A DNA stretch of 64,000 nt, taken from positions 77,124,863 through 77,188,862 of the forward strand of contig CM064861.1 of assembly GCA_032719365.1 (NCBI GenBank), read 5' to 3'. This stretch comes from Prinsepia uniflora. Lineage: Eukaryota; Streptophyta; Magnoliopsida; Rosales; Rosaceae. Numbering within the stretch: position 1 is the stretch's first letter; each line of letters opens with the position of its first letter. The notes beneath the pieces were generated by a model. It saw only the letters and a list, made by a program, of their open reading frames with translations, did not search any database and was not told the origin of the DNA. Shown in pieces: positions 22,167-36,300 of this stretch. The translations under genes were made by a program, and so were the position numbers.

Positions 22167-23748
22167 TGACTACGCCCAAACTACGCATTAAATTAAACAC
22201 GTAATTTGAGTATTGTGCAATTTAAACCCTTTTTGTGTAGATGTAGTATTGGTAAATAGGGATCGTTCTTAACCGGGGAAATTAGGGAACATTAATAATG
22301 TGTTAGTGGGAGATGAATAAAAGAATAATGAATTAAAGAATTAGAGAATAAAGAATTAAAGGAATAAAAGAATAAAAGAATTAAAAGAATAAAAGAATAA
22401 AGAAGGGGGGTTTTGAAAAGATTTATAACTAAATTAAAGAAAACACTAATTAAGAATTAAAATGCAAATGCTCATGCTAATTGGAATTTACAAACCATAG
22501 AGTAGTTTCATAGACAAAACCCACACTTTTACGTAAGTAATTTCGAATTAACAATCACATTATTTAAACTACTCCTAAAAATAGACTTTTTTCTAACATT
22601 TTTCTCATAATAAACCAATCACGAAATCCTACCTTCATCATCTCAAATACTTACATATATCTTTCAATATTATAAATGCATCAACCATTAATGTGCGTCA
22701 AACATCAATATGCTTGAAACATTTACAACATGATTTACCTTAAGTTTATAATTAAATGCGCCGACAGCGATCAACATTTAATCTCTTCAATTCTACTCTA
22801 AGTGCACCGACAGCGAATAAAACACTTAACATCAAATTGAAGTTTAAGCACTAAAACATATGAAGTAAAAGAAATTCAAAAAGTAAAACACATGGAGATT
22901 GCATTCTTACTTACAAATGTTAGAAAGAAAATACCAAGAACAATAGTAAAGAAGAAATGAAAATAACATAAAAATAACATAAATTACGAATAAGAATTAA
23001 AAGAAAACTAATTAATAAGAAAATCTACAAGAAGTAAAAATGGTCCCCAAAAATGTCTCTCAAAAGAGAGAAACAAAAGAACTAACTAAGAACTAAGAAC
23101 TAAGAACTAAGAACTAAGAAAGAAATGGAAGAATGAAACTAATTGGGGACTCCCAAAATACAAGGATTGAAGCCCTATTTATAGGTGGAAAAAGCTATCA
23201 AAAATAATATAAAAATACAATAAAAAATATGGAATAATGGAATGATGAGTAGTAAAGATTTGTAATGATGTTTAGAAGTGGTTTGAGTTGTAAAGTTGCA
23301 AAATTGGGTTGGAAAGTGGAAGGAATTTGGGTGGAAGTTGGGTGGAAATTGGGTGGAAAAAGATGTTGATTTTGGGGCAAATATGCTGATTTTAGGGAAA
23401 AGTGACTGATTTTGGGGAAAAGTTGCTGATTTTGGGGCAAATATGCTGATTTTGGGAACTATTGGGGGGCTGCTGGATTTTTGGCTTGGGATGCTGGATT
23501 TCAGCAGCTTCCCACCGAATTTCCTTGCGATTTTCGGTGGTTTCTCATATTTCGTCCATAATTTCTTCGTTATAATTCCGATCTGGACGATTCTTTCACC
23601 AAAATGCTCCAAATTCCAAGCTTTATTTATTTCTACAAAAATATCACAAAATAAATTAATTTGTCTAATTATTTATTATTTTAATATTAAAAGTCAAGTA
23701 TAAAGGGTATAAAATAATATAAAATAACGCTTATTTGAGGACCTATCA
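22167..23748. mobile_element. Probable solo LTR (1,582 bp) with 5-bp TSD GATGC
   Basis: It starts TGACTACGCCC and ends GGACCTATCA (TG...CA), flanked by GATGC at 22162-22166 and 23749-23753. It contains the 'gtagtattggtaaatagggatcg' block, which I know from plant LTR-type repeats. There is no internal pol region, so it looks like a solo LTR left by recombination. It lies within the body of the outer CACTA element. Confidence 0.7.
23355..23460. repeat. Tandem repeat with ~22-bp unit 'tgattttggggcaaatatgc'
   Basis: Five imperfect units of 'gctgattttggggaaaa/caaatat' inside the LTR-like element. Open frames across it (23175-23612, minus) come from this repetition and are not a gene. Confidence 0.8.
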
Positions 23749-23959
23749 GATGCCTACCAAGCTGACACTCTAGGATGGCAATCGACCTTCCGGGATCCGG
23801 TAGCTAGTCGTGTAGTGGGATCTCAGATTGTTGTTTGTTAGTTGTTCCTGAGTTTGTTGCACGTCCTCCATCACAACTGCCTACAAATTGGAAAAAATTA
23901 ATAATTAGAAAATTATTTAATTGAAAAATTGAATCTTTAATGAACTCAAAAATTAAATT

Positions 23960-25110
23960 TACGTGAATAACATCAACCACCTGACTGCCTTGCCCAGCAT
24001 AAACTTCCCATCAGGCATCTACTTCCGGGAGCAGCGACCTAGCCGCATGATGGGCCACATGTCGAGCCAACAAAGGGCACGATTCCCCGTGGTACTCAAA
24101 TTTCTTCGTTGCCCGGTTTGCCCTATTTTCCCTTGATTTTATCTGCACATCAGAAAAACAATCATTATTAATACGGAACTACGTAAAGTAATATTCTAAA
24201 TAAATAAATAAAACAATAAATTAACTGAAATTGCTCGGTTATCCAATGATCGCATAACCAGATCCACCCTAACAGCTTGTCCTCATGCATCTCCTCTGGA
24301 TGATTTGCCTTAGCTTCATCATGTAGAGCTTGTAGTACACATGGAGCTTGAACTTCCAGTCCGAGTACCACTTCTACCAATGGTGGTTTATATGGGTCAT
24401 AAGAGCGGCGTTGGTCTCATCCCACTCAAAATTAATATGCAATAAAATATTAAAGTATGTTAAATTATTAAAAATAAAAAAAAAATCGTAAGAACAAAGT
24501 CATAATCGTAAAGCAGAGCAACACATATCGAGCTCCATTGGGGACTAGGTTCTGAAGGTGTCTGCCATCATCTTCGCTTTATTGCGAATAATCGCACCTA
24601 TATCCTGCACTAGCCGAGCGTGCACTCTGGGGGAAGGTGCCTTCAATCGTTCCACCCACACGATCGGGATCATGTTGTTGGTGGTTCTGAAAATCCACTA
24701 GGACACCAACCCCTTGCTAATGTCGAACACTTTATATGTTTCTCCCTGCAAATTCAATTAATATTAGTAAATATTTTGAGTAAAAAAATAAATAAAAAAT
24801 TTGAAATTCAGTCTGATATTGAACTTACCCAACAAGAGCTGTCCATCAATGACCTCTTCTTGAACGTCAACTCTAGTGGCCCCCTAGGTCAATGAGGGGT
24901 TGCCCCCATTTCGTGTTGGTGTGGCGCCTCATTGATCGCTCTCCTAGTATCACTCAATCGTTAGGAATGACAAGGGGGTGCTAAAGAAAGGGTTGGATGC
25001 TCTGTCGATGATGGTGCACCAATAGGAGATAATGGTGATGATCCAGAAGATAGGCGCTCTACTGGCACCGTGGGACGAACCCCTAAAGTGATCAATCGAC
25101 GCTGAGACAT
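23960..25110 (-). pseudogene. Fragments of an En/Spm-type transposon protein (outer CACTA)
   Basis: Minus-strand pieces in different frames. QIKSRENRANRATKKFEYHGES...LLARHVAHHAARS at 23990-24140 matches the Transposase_24-type pattern of a basic stretch before the coil. YSDWKFKLHVYYKLYMMK at 24290-24390 and FDISKGL...VERLKAP at 24620-24720 belong to the same protein type. They are separated by intron-like AT-rich DNA and broken by stops. The gene is dead and incomplete; the family is assigned by overall resemblance only. Confidence 0.45.
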
Positions 25111-25641
25111 CTACAATACAAAATTTGTTATAATTAATATTAAATAAATAAATAAATAATGAAATTATCAAATAATTGAATAAATAAATAAATAACTAAA
25201 TAATTCAATATAATAATTCCTATTTTTTTAATTCCAATAAAAATTAAATATTATATAATTAAATAAATAATTCCTTATTTTTTAATCCCAACAATAATTA
25301 AATAAATAAATAAAATAATAAAATCCAATAATTCAACGTCAACATTAATCAAATATAAAAATTGATAATCCAATAATCAAAACATTTTCCAATATTAATC
25401 CAATAACTTCCAATGAAATCCAATAATAAAAAAAAAATCTCCAATACTAATCCAATAATATCCAATATTCAATATTCAATCAAATATTCATAAAATCATT
25501 ATTCAATCCAATAGTCAATATTCAATATTCAATCCAATATTCAAAAATCAATATTCCATCCAATATTGAATATTCAATCCAATATACAATTCAATATTCA
25601 AACAATCAATAATTAAAGAAATAAAAAGGGACTTACAACAA

Positions 25642-25644
<3 letters not shown>

Positions 25645-25690
<46 letters not shown>
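25645..25690. repeat. (AG)n microsatellite, 46 bp
   Basis: Perfect AG run of 23 units between an AT-rich 'tccaatattcaat' repetitive tract (25380-25620) and the right subterminal part of the outer CACTA. Confidence 0.95.
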
Positions 25691-25691
<1 letters not shown>

Positions 25692-26103
25692 ACCGAGTTT
25701 GGGTTTGGATTCAACCTTTGGGATCGCAAAAATGGGTTGCCGATTTGGGGTCTCGGGTTTGGGTTCTTAGTGTTAGGGGGTTGGGTTTTGGGGTGAGTGA
25801 GTGAGGGAGATTAAGTGAGAGACGAAGATTGATTGAGTGAGAGAGGGAGCTTGAGTGAGGGATGGAGAATGAGGAAGATTGAGAAAGAACTGAAAAGCGA
25901 AGGGTCACGACTGTTTGTAAATGAGTGGAGACTTTGCTCGGTGAATCCTTCTGTCGGGCCATCTTTAATGATTCGTCAGTAAAGCTGGGCACAAATTTCA
26001 ATTTTTCGCGAAATTTTTGGTGGAATTTTTTGAAATTTTGTAAAATTCATCTTTGCCCGACGAATACACCCAATCAGCGGGGCAAAGTCTTCAATGCTGC
26101 TAT

Positions 26104-26730
26104 ATTTTGTTTAATGGATATTTGAACGAGTGAATTTGAATTATCTGGCCGTTCAGTTTGTGATACGATGTACTTAGATCTCACCCGTAAAAAATCATGA
26201 TGTTTCGAGGATTTAAAGCCGTTGGATCAACAAAAAACATTTTGTTACTGTTGATTCGTTGCGCACAGTTACCTCATCTCGAGACTTCCAAATTCGATAA
26301 TTTTTTGTATAGGCGATCTATGAGTGTGGCTCATAAATATGGACGGTTAGATCAGTCGAACTATCAAAGAAAATCATAGAAAATTGTAAAACCACCAAAC
26401 TCATTAATTCTTTGAAACTTTTGAAGAAAACTTCAATTGTCATTTCGTTTTTTTGGTTCGATTGATATGCAAGTAAATTTGAATAATCCGACTGTTCATT
26501 TTGTGATACAACGTGCCTAGACCTCACCCGTTGAAAATCGTGATGTTTTGAGGACTTAAAAGCCATTAGATTAACAAAAAATATTTTGTTACGGTTAATT
26601 CGTTGCGCACTATTACCTAAAATCAGGACTTCCAAATTCGTTAATTTTTTGCATCGATGATCTATGAGTGTGGCTTATAAATATGAACGGTTGGATTAGT
26701 CGAAATATAAAATAAAAATATTGAAAATGG
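26104..26730. repeat. Tandem duplication, period about 343 bp
   Basis: 26104-26380 and about 26447-26720 align over their full length. Anchors are TGATGTTTCGAGG (26198) and TGATGTTTTGAGG (26541), and both copies contain 'gactttccaaattcg' and 'gatctatgagtgtggct'. It sits in the right subterminal half of the outer CACTA. Confidence 0.8.
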
Positions 26731-27110
26731 TAAGTAAAAGAACAGGATGTATGTACCTTGTGCGACAAATGTATGGATCTCTCGGGCTAGATCCCCTTGC
26801 TCGATGGACGTTTACCTGGCCATATTGTTTATATATTATTAATTAACATTAATATATATAATTAACAATAACATATATTATATAATCAATTTTAATATAT
26901 ATATTATATGTTAACAAATACATATATCTATATTAATATATAATTATTATATATATTAACAATAACTTTGTTTGAAAAAAACCAAAACAAAAAAATCTGT
27001 TAACCTTGCTCGGCAAATACATATATCTATATTAATATATAATTATCATTTGCCGGGCTTGTATGCTCTTGCTCGACGGATGTTAGCTAGGCAAGCTTAA
27101 TTATATATTC

Positions 27111-28820
27111 TAATAACCACCAAATACATATAACTAACATTAATATATATTAATATATATAATTATTATATATATTAACAAATACTATGTTTGACCAAAT
27201 ACCAATTTTTTTTTCATGGATAAAGTTGTTGACCATTCAATTTTTCTTATGATATTATTGACTAGAAATATGACTTGATTCGATTTCTTTAAAAATTAAG
27301 AAGAAGAGAAAAGGATAGGATTTAAAAATAAACTTAAATATAATATAGAAGCTTAGTTAATGTTTAACAAAACATAATAGAAAAATTTATTTGGTTTGAT
27401 ATAAGAAATGAGAAAACAAAATAAAAAGGAAAACCAAAAAAAAAAACTAGAAGGGCAACATAAAAAAATGGGGGAAAAACTTTGTTAAATAGAAAAAAGG
27501 GAAACAACAAGGGGTCTCCTTGAGGGGAGCAAGCACCCCAATCAACTCTCCCAGCTATTTATTTTGATTACCAATGAGGTAAGATAATTATATAACAAAA
27601 TACTATAACAATTATGTTAAAAAAAAAAAAAAAAATTGGGGCCCCTTCTGAGGTGGGAGTCCAAAAGGGCCGCCTTATCTGGGTAGTCAGCCCTTTCAGA
27701 ACTTCAATGCAACCCAATCCGACAAATTCTCATGTTGAAGGTGAATTAAGTTTGAGTAACTCCATTCGTTTATGTCTTTTTTACTCCAATTACACCTATA
27801 TATTGTCCAAGGAGAAGACAACTCTAAAATGATTAACATGTAAAAAGGGGCAAAACTTTAAAATATTTAAAAATGGTAGAAAAAAGTTGTAAGAAAGTAG
27901 ATTTTTGAAGTGCAAAAAGGCTATAAAGTTGAGGGTCCTAAACTCCTAATAGTACTCGAGGCTATTTTAATAATTTAAAGTATTTTACTATCTTCTGGGT
28001 AATTTTTTATTTTATTTTTATCAGTCATCTTGGTAATTAAGTACACCTTCTTCACATTAACATATAATTAAGGCCTCTATTGTGAGGTAAAAATCCCTCT
28101 TCCCCTATAAATACATTTTAAAAAAGATATATTAACTTTTTTCAAAAGAGTTTCAAAAAATTACTTTAAAGTAATAAATAATTCTTCATATATGTCTATA
28201 TTCAACCGTACCAATAGAGCCAAAGCTGAGAGAGAGAATAAAAACTTATTTTAATTAATTTCCAAATATAGGAAATTAGTATGCATGCACTTTCATTTTT
28301 CTGCTTCCTTGAATATTCCTTAACCACGACAGGATAAAAATAATGAATCAAATATGCTTATTAAGAGAATTTTTCGAATCAAGAGAAGAGAATAGATGAA
28401 TTTATTATTTATTATTTTATATTTATTTATGTAACATAAATTTTTATTATGACAATCAAAAATATATTCTAATTCCAGTTAGAGACAAAAAAAAGAGACG
28501 TATTATCCAAAGGTTAGTCATTAGAGAGAGAAGGAAAAAGATGCATTATTATTTGTGCATGTTCACCCCAGTCATATTTTAAGGAAAAAAAACATGTATA
28601 AATTAATAAATAAAAAACCTGACAATCTGATGCTAATGTGTGCTTTTTCGGTTGGGACAGATTTGTGGGCCAAAGCTTTCAGCATTTGGATATTAAATTA
28701 TAACCTGTCTGATTAATAATTTCGGTGAAGAAGACATAAATTCACCTTGAGATTGAGAGTGCATGTTGAAGAATTCAACACTTGACACTTAACAACAACA
28801 AACATGTTAAACAAACCCAC
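27111..28820. other. AT-rich intergenic stretch, no gene seen
   Basis: It includes an A15 run (27618-27634) and short poly-A/T tracts. No conserved ORF, tRNA or TE terminus recognised. Confidence 0.6.
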
Positions 28821-30130
28821 AGCTTTTAGGGCACATCTAAGGGGGGCAAATTAGCCTTGGTAAGGCATAATCTAGCCTGCAATTTTGATTTTAGTGGTCA
28901 ATTTAGAGCCTAGGCAAGAGCGAGTCTCAAGGTTAAAATAGCCTCCCTGTCAGCTCGGGCAAGGCTGCTGGTCCACACATTCACAATGACGGAAATCACC
29001 GCAAGTATGAATATAAATTATACAAGATGAACAAAAATTATACAAGATGAACAAAAATTGGAAAAAACACAAAATTCGAAAAGTTAGAAAAAAAAGAAAA
29101 GAATTGGACAGCAAATCAAATCCAAATTATTCAATCAAATCAAATCCAAAGTGCGATCCCTGCTGTGGTGATGGAGCCGATTGCGGCGGAGTAGGAGGGG
29201 GCGAAGATTGCTGGCTCACCAGGCTGGGCTCGCTGTCTGGAGACGGCGATGGAGGAGACTTCTGCAGAGCAGGAGGTGAAGAATGTTGTGCTGAGTTCGC
29301 CGGAGCTTGCGACAAAGATGGAGGGAGGGAAATCGATGATGGAGAAATCAGTGGCAACGGGTTGAGGTGATGGAGTCAGAGAGGGTTGTGGTTGAGATGA
29401 AGAAGATATGGTTGAAGCGAAGAAATCGATGGCAGCGTGTTGAGGCAATGGAGTCGGAGAGGAATCAGTGGCATTAAAAAGCATAGCGAGATCGTAGTGA
29501 AAGCGATGCACTATGATACAACATAGAGAAAATGAGAGATTTTGGGCGATCAACACGAAGACGCAACCCTTTGCTGAATGCCAAGATTTAATTGGTCGGT
29601 TTCTTAGGTGAGATAGACAACAACGTCGTTTGGAGGGTAACAACCGCATTTGACTTTAAACTTCATAAAATCACATGATTTGGTCACTTTCCAAGGAAGA
29701 AGATAATTTTAGAGAAATAAAATATTTGACTATTGTAATTTAATGCAATTTAAATTTTATCTGACTATCTGACTTTGAGAAATAAAATATCTTACTATAA
29801 TTTTAATGCAATTTAATTTTTATCTGACTATCTGATTTTGAAAAATAAAATATCTGACTTTGAACTTCATAAATATCTTACTATAATTTTAATGCAATTT
29901 TAATTTTATGAAATAAAACTCTACATTCTAATAATGTTTGGTTATTATTTTTTTTATATCCATATACATTATTATTTTTAAGAAAATAATTCACAAAAAA
30001 GTTTGAAGTCTTGCCCCGTGCTCCTCTGCATTAGAAACACAAAAAATAGTCGTGGTAAGATGTCATGAACAGTATCATTTGAGGGGCTAAATCTTGCCCT
30101 TAACTCCTCATCCTTACCTCTACCACTAAA
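28820..30130. other. Probable non-autonomous DNA transposon or repeat, unassigned
   Basis: Ends with similar wording (GGGCACATCTAAGGGGGGCA near 28829 and AGGGGCTAAATCTTGCCC... near 30080) enclose a GC-richer core with low-complexity Ser/Pro frames on the minus strand (29127-29649) that I do not recognise and do not believe are a gene. A 20-bp tandem 'tatacaagatgaacaaaaat' occurs twice at 29016-29056. No TSD was found. Confidence 0.3.
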
Positions 30131-30549
30131 CGTAATCTTATATATTTCATACTTTCATATATTGCATATTACATATTATAAATACTACTCATATTATATT
30201 ATTCATTAGTATTATTCGGCTAGTTTTATTTGTATCAATTATATAATAATAAGTAATTTCAAATTTCAAGTTAGACGATGTCTTAAGTCTCAAGTTTAAT
30301 AAAAAATTGAATCTTGAGTTAAAATAGTTTCAGGTCTCGAGTTGAAACTTAAACAGAGAAAAAAGCAGATGCCATTTCAATCTTAGGCAATTAGGCGTTA
30401 GCTGCTGGTTAGCTTCACACACACTAAATCTATTTTAAATCCATTTTGGAGCTTTTTATATCTGAATCTCTTCAAGTTGGTGCAAATTCAAGTTCTTAAG
30501 CCTCCACCACAGATTCTCCTACTCACCACTTCTTCTTCAACAGTACGTT

Positions 30550-32129
<1,580 letters not shown>

Positions 32130-33307
32130 GAAACAAGGCATGCAAATTGCAAAATGAGAAAGGGTTTAGGGATGGATTTGGACATGACTCAATGGGATTT
32201 TAAAAGTGAGGAGTTGTAATGAAGTTTTTTTTTTTTAATTTTTTTTCCCTAAATAATTGTCCATTTTATGATCAGATCTATCTAGAAGCCTGTTGCCCTA
32301 TGTGTTGTAATGTCTACTCACATTGAGGTTTTAGGCTTTCTTACAATGAGGATGTCCTTATTTTAAGAAAGGTGCACACATCTTGTATGAGAGATGTGGT
32401 CTAATGATCTGGGTCGTTTATGTTTAGGTTCCGTTTTAAAGGTTCTCTCTTGAAAATTCGGGCTAAATTTAACCAAAATTGATGACTGCTATTTTTCTGT
32501 GTTTCGGAGTCTAAACAATCTCTAATAAGGGGACTGTTCATGTTCATTAAATTAGCTATGGATTCGGATTCTCTGGTTGGAGTTTTTGGGCCTGAATATG
32601 TTTGTAGTCGTCACTTCAATTAATTGAATAGTATTTGTTAAGACGTCGCTTGAATTTGTCATTTAGATTCGTTGTTTGATAATGTAATTTCATATCGACC
32701 TTCGGACTATGCTTTAGTTCAAGTCGACCATCGGACAAGAGATGGTGTTGATAATTCTGTGGGACAGACCTAATCTTGTTAGATAATTTAAGGCGCAATT
32801 GTTGAGTCTGGGATGAGGAAGCAAGCAAGGTTGGTCAGGGAACATAAACTGCAAGCCAAACCTTATAATGACAAAGATTTGCGAATTTGCAGCAAACACG
32901 TCTTTAGGCCCACAATTGACGCAACAACATACCTAAAATCTGATTCATAGGGTTTTGTTAGTCAAAGATTAGCCGACATATCTCACCCATCATTGTCTTT
33001 CATTTCTTACATAATACATGTTACCTAAGCTAAGCTCCATCTCCTTGTACACACCACAAGTTCAAATCTCATTCGCTGTGTTTAAATTAAATTAAACTAG
33101 AATACTGTCCGTATCAAAACAGAAAACTCATCCAACAGAAAGCATGAATTATATTTGGAAATTTTCAAAAATTACAGAACTCGAATTTGCTAAACTACAC
33201 AAAGAGTTCCGAAGTTAGCAGATACATAAGGCAGCTTCAGATATTGTGATTGACGTTAGTATCTTACATTGGAAGAAAAAGAAAGGAGCAAAGAAGTTAC
33301 TCTGTAA
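32130..33307. other. Convergent intergenic region with two 3' UTRs
   Basis: Lies between the bHLH stop and the stop of the opposite-strand gene. It holds poly-T stretches (32227-32248). No additional ORF or RNA gene recognised. Confidence 0.6.
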
Positions 33308-36300
33308 TTATGTATCATCGTCATCTTCCTCGTCATCACGTACACCGGCATCATCATCCAAATCGGAATTGTTGTCCATGGCATTGGCCTGCAGATGTTG
33401 AAGCTTACTAATAGCATCTCTTGCATCAGAAACCAGGGCAATTTTTGCAGTTCTGACCACATCCACTTCCGGGACGTGGCTCTTTCTTCGGTCATCAACT
33501 CCAGCAATGAATTTTTCAGTGCCTTTAGAAGCTGCTTTTCTCTTAGCGTCCCTATTATGTAACTGGTCAATGTACTTCTCATGCCAGAACTTGCTTCTCA
33601 CTTGTTTCAATACCGGCGGGCTGACTAGAGGCGTCCCACTTGAGCTGCTAAATCTCGAAAGCGTCTTCTTATGATCTGAGGAAGATCTTTGACTGCATTG
33701 TTGAAGGAGTCCATGTTTTTTCTGTAAATCTTTTGGGGTAGAAGGTATAACGCTAGGCTGAATCTCCGTTGATGGAGCAAAACTGGGCTCAAGTACTGAA
33801 AAAAGATCGGCCTCATAACCTTGGGGCACTTGATAATGCTTTTGTAATAGCTTTCGGACAGCTTTCTGGCCAAGATGACTCTTCCGTTTGTGGAAGCTTG
33901 GATTTTTATACTTGGGCTCAGTGGGTATAAGGAGTTTACTTGCAGAGAGTGAAAAGTGTCCAAGGGGAGATGACTGGGTTAAAACCTTTGCCCTTGACCG
34001 GGTCGGGAGTTGAGGTGGGGTCATATGCTGAGAATGGACCCTATCAAAGCACTCCTGAGCAGACTTTCCTGGCACCTGAGATTGAATTTGTATAGACATA
34101 AGTTGCCATAGATATTCTCTTAATAAAGCATTAAAACTGGATACACATTCCAAATGACTGATTTATAATCAGTGCATCAATTACAAACCTAAACGAGGTT
34201 GCTTAATGTTCAAGGCAATTTAAAACAAAGCATGGATTCATAACAGCAAGCCTCACTGGAAAATAACTGAATAAGTAGCTTGAAATATAGAACATTGAAG
34301 AGAAAACTGCAGCTGGTCGTAGATTACAAAAGGAAAACATGGCAGCTAACTTTAGAATCCTTTCAAACTTCAGATTTAGAATATGAAATAACAGTTAAGT
34401 CTATTCACGCAAAATTAGTTTGTGTCTCATATTTGTAGTATGTAGCAGAAGAACATTAAGATTTAATAAGTGGCTGAATGGCAATGGATGTGGTGTCAGT
34501 TTGATAGCAAGCCTTAGGTTTATGAATTGACTGTTTATGCTTAACAGGACCTTCCCAGGCTTGCGTTGCTGCAAGTGGCCCGGTTTCTGTTGTTAGAAAT
34601 TAAATCGAACGAGTTCATAGTTCAAACAACAGAAAGTTTCTTTAAAAGCCAATGAATTAACAACATTAGGAAATCAATAAGGTGAAAACAAAAGTTATCC
34701 AACAGCAATATCTTGGTTAGAAAGGAAATATTCTTTTTAGAAGCAAAGTAAACACATTATCCAAAGTCTATCAATAAAAGGTCAATGGTAATCAAAATAG
34801 TTGCTCCAGTCGTTACAAAATGCCATTTAAGATTCAGTCTATTTTTAAGTGTGGGATTTACCTGCTCTTTCATTTGGTTTTTCGAATGACTTAATTGTTT
34901 TTAAGCTTCCTAAGAGTTTTTGAGACTCCAAAAAGTCTTCCTTCAGTATTTCCAGGACTCTTTTGGTTCTATTTATGAAGCTTATATATTTTATTGAAAA
35001 GCTTTGTCACCTTGAAGGCTCTAGGCCTTTGATATCTCCATGTACTTTTCTCTTCTTTCCTTTTCTTTATCTCTCAAATTTCTCTGGAATTCTAATAAAC
35101 TTATGCATCTTCCCTTGTTTTATCCTAGATCACATGAAAAATAAACCTTCCCCCTAGAAAATTTCTAGCTATCAGTGTTTTCTGTGAAACTCTGGCCATC
35201 AAGCTCTCAAGATAAGTGAGTGATGTCTCAAAACAAAAATGAACCAAGGAAAGGATCCTCTTTTTGGCATGGCCTTACTTACAGTTTTGATTTCTATAAC
35301 CACATTTCCAGACATATGCCCAAGTTTACCAAAATAACAAGTAATAACCGACGGTTATCAACATCCTAGCCATTCTCCTAACAGTTTAATTCTCATGTAC
35401 GCAAGCAAATAATGCAAACCAAAGATGGTTAGAACTAATTTAGGAAATTCCATTCTTAGCAAGCATGATGTTCAGGTAACTCCAAGTTTAGCCCATCACC
35501 AGCATGGCCTTTCCTCGCAACTAAAAGGACCATCATCCAGGCCTATCACCATATTTGCATAATCATAAACCTCATCAATCATAATTAAACCAACATTATC
35601 AGGTTAGCAGTTGCGTTCTTTACATAGGTGGATGGCAATATCGCCTCCCAAACTATAAATCTAAAAATAGTCCAACATCAAGTTGAAGTTGAGTACAGGC
35701 CCAGCTCTCAGTTGTAACACATTGACAAGAGCATGTACCTATATCTTAAATAATCTTCAGTAAGCAAAGTTAGGTGATGTTCCTCGCACAACATAATAAT
35801 AAACTTTTATACTTACTATAACATCTTTCCCTTCAGAATTCTGGCTTTCAGTTGCATTAGAATACTAGACGACATAAGGAAATGAAAGCAAGAGATCACC
35901 TAGTCCCACCAAATCAACAGAACAGGAGAGCAATTGTCAACATCAATGACAAAAGTTTACCAAGTTCGTGTACAACATAGTCTACATTGTAGACTTCAAG
36001 CTAATATGCAAAAGCTTTTACTCTTGCTAGTCTTAATACTAGGAGGCTAAGTTATAATTTTGATCCCAATAGTCTTACTCGTGCACTCGACTATAATCCT
36101 TATAGCTCTAATTTCAACAAATTAGCCCTTGTAATTTGTTAAGGTTTTCCATTTGATCAAAAGTGTGTATCAGTATCACAGTGGCTACTAAGATCTACCA
36201 ATTTAAGTATGATTTTGTCAAAAATTAATTACAGAAATCAAATTTAGTTGTGCTTAACCAATTTCAATCTTATTCTAGTTAGTAATCTGAAAGAATTCGA

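Larger units (their letters stand above)
18300..27110 (-). mobile_element. Decayed CACTA (En/Spm-like) element, interrupted twice
   Basis: The left end CACTACAAGGAAATAGAG at 18300 fits the CACTA terminus. Subterminal copies of 'tgctcg / cgagcaag / cggcgaa' occur at 18330-18650, and the related forms 'ttgctcgg', 'ttgcccgacg' recur at 25930-26100 and 26760-27080, marking the other side. The body holds fragments of a plant En/Spm-type transposon protein on the minus strand. The exact right end and TSD were not found, so the right boundary is approximate. A second CACTA and an LTR element interrupt it. Confidence 0.5.

Noticed and set aside
23175..23612. 145-residue minus-strand ORF
   Set aside because: Made of tandem repeats within a probable solo LTR; no family resemblance.
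29127..29649. Ser/Pro-rich minus-strand ORF and Gly/Asp-rich plus-strand ORF
   Set aside because: Mirror low-complexity frames in a GC-rich repeat; no conserved motif or splice context.
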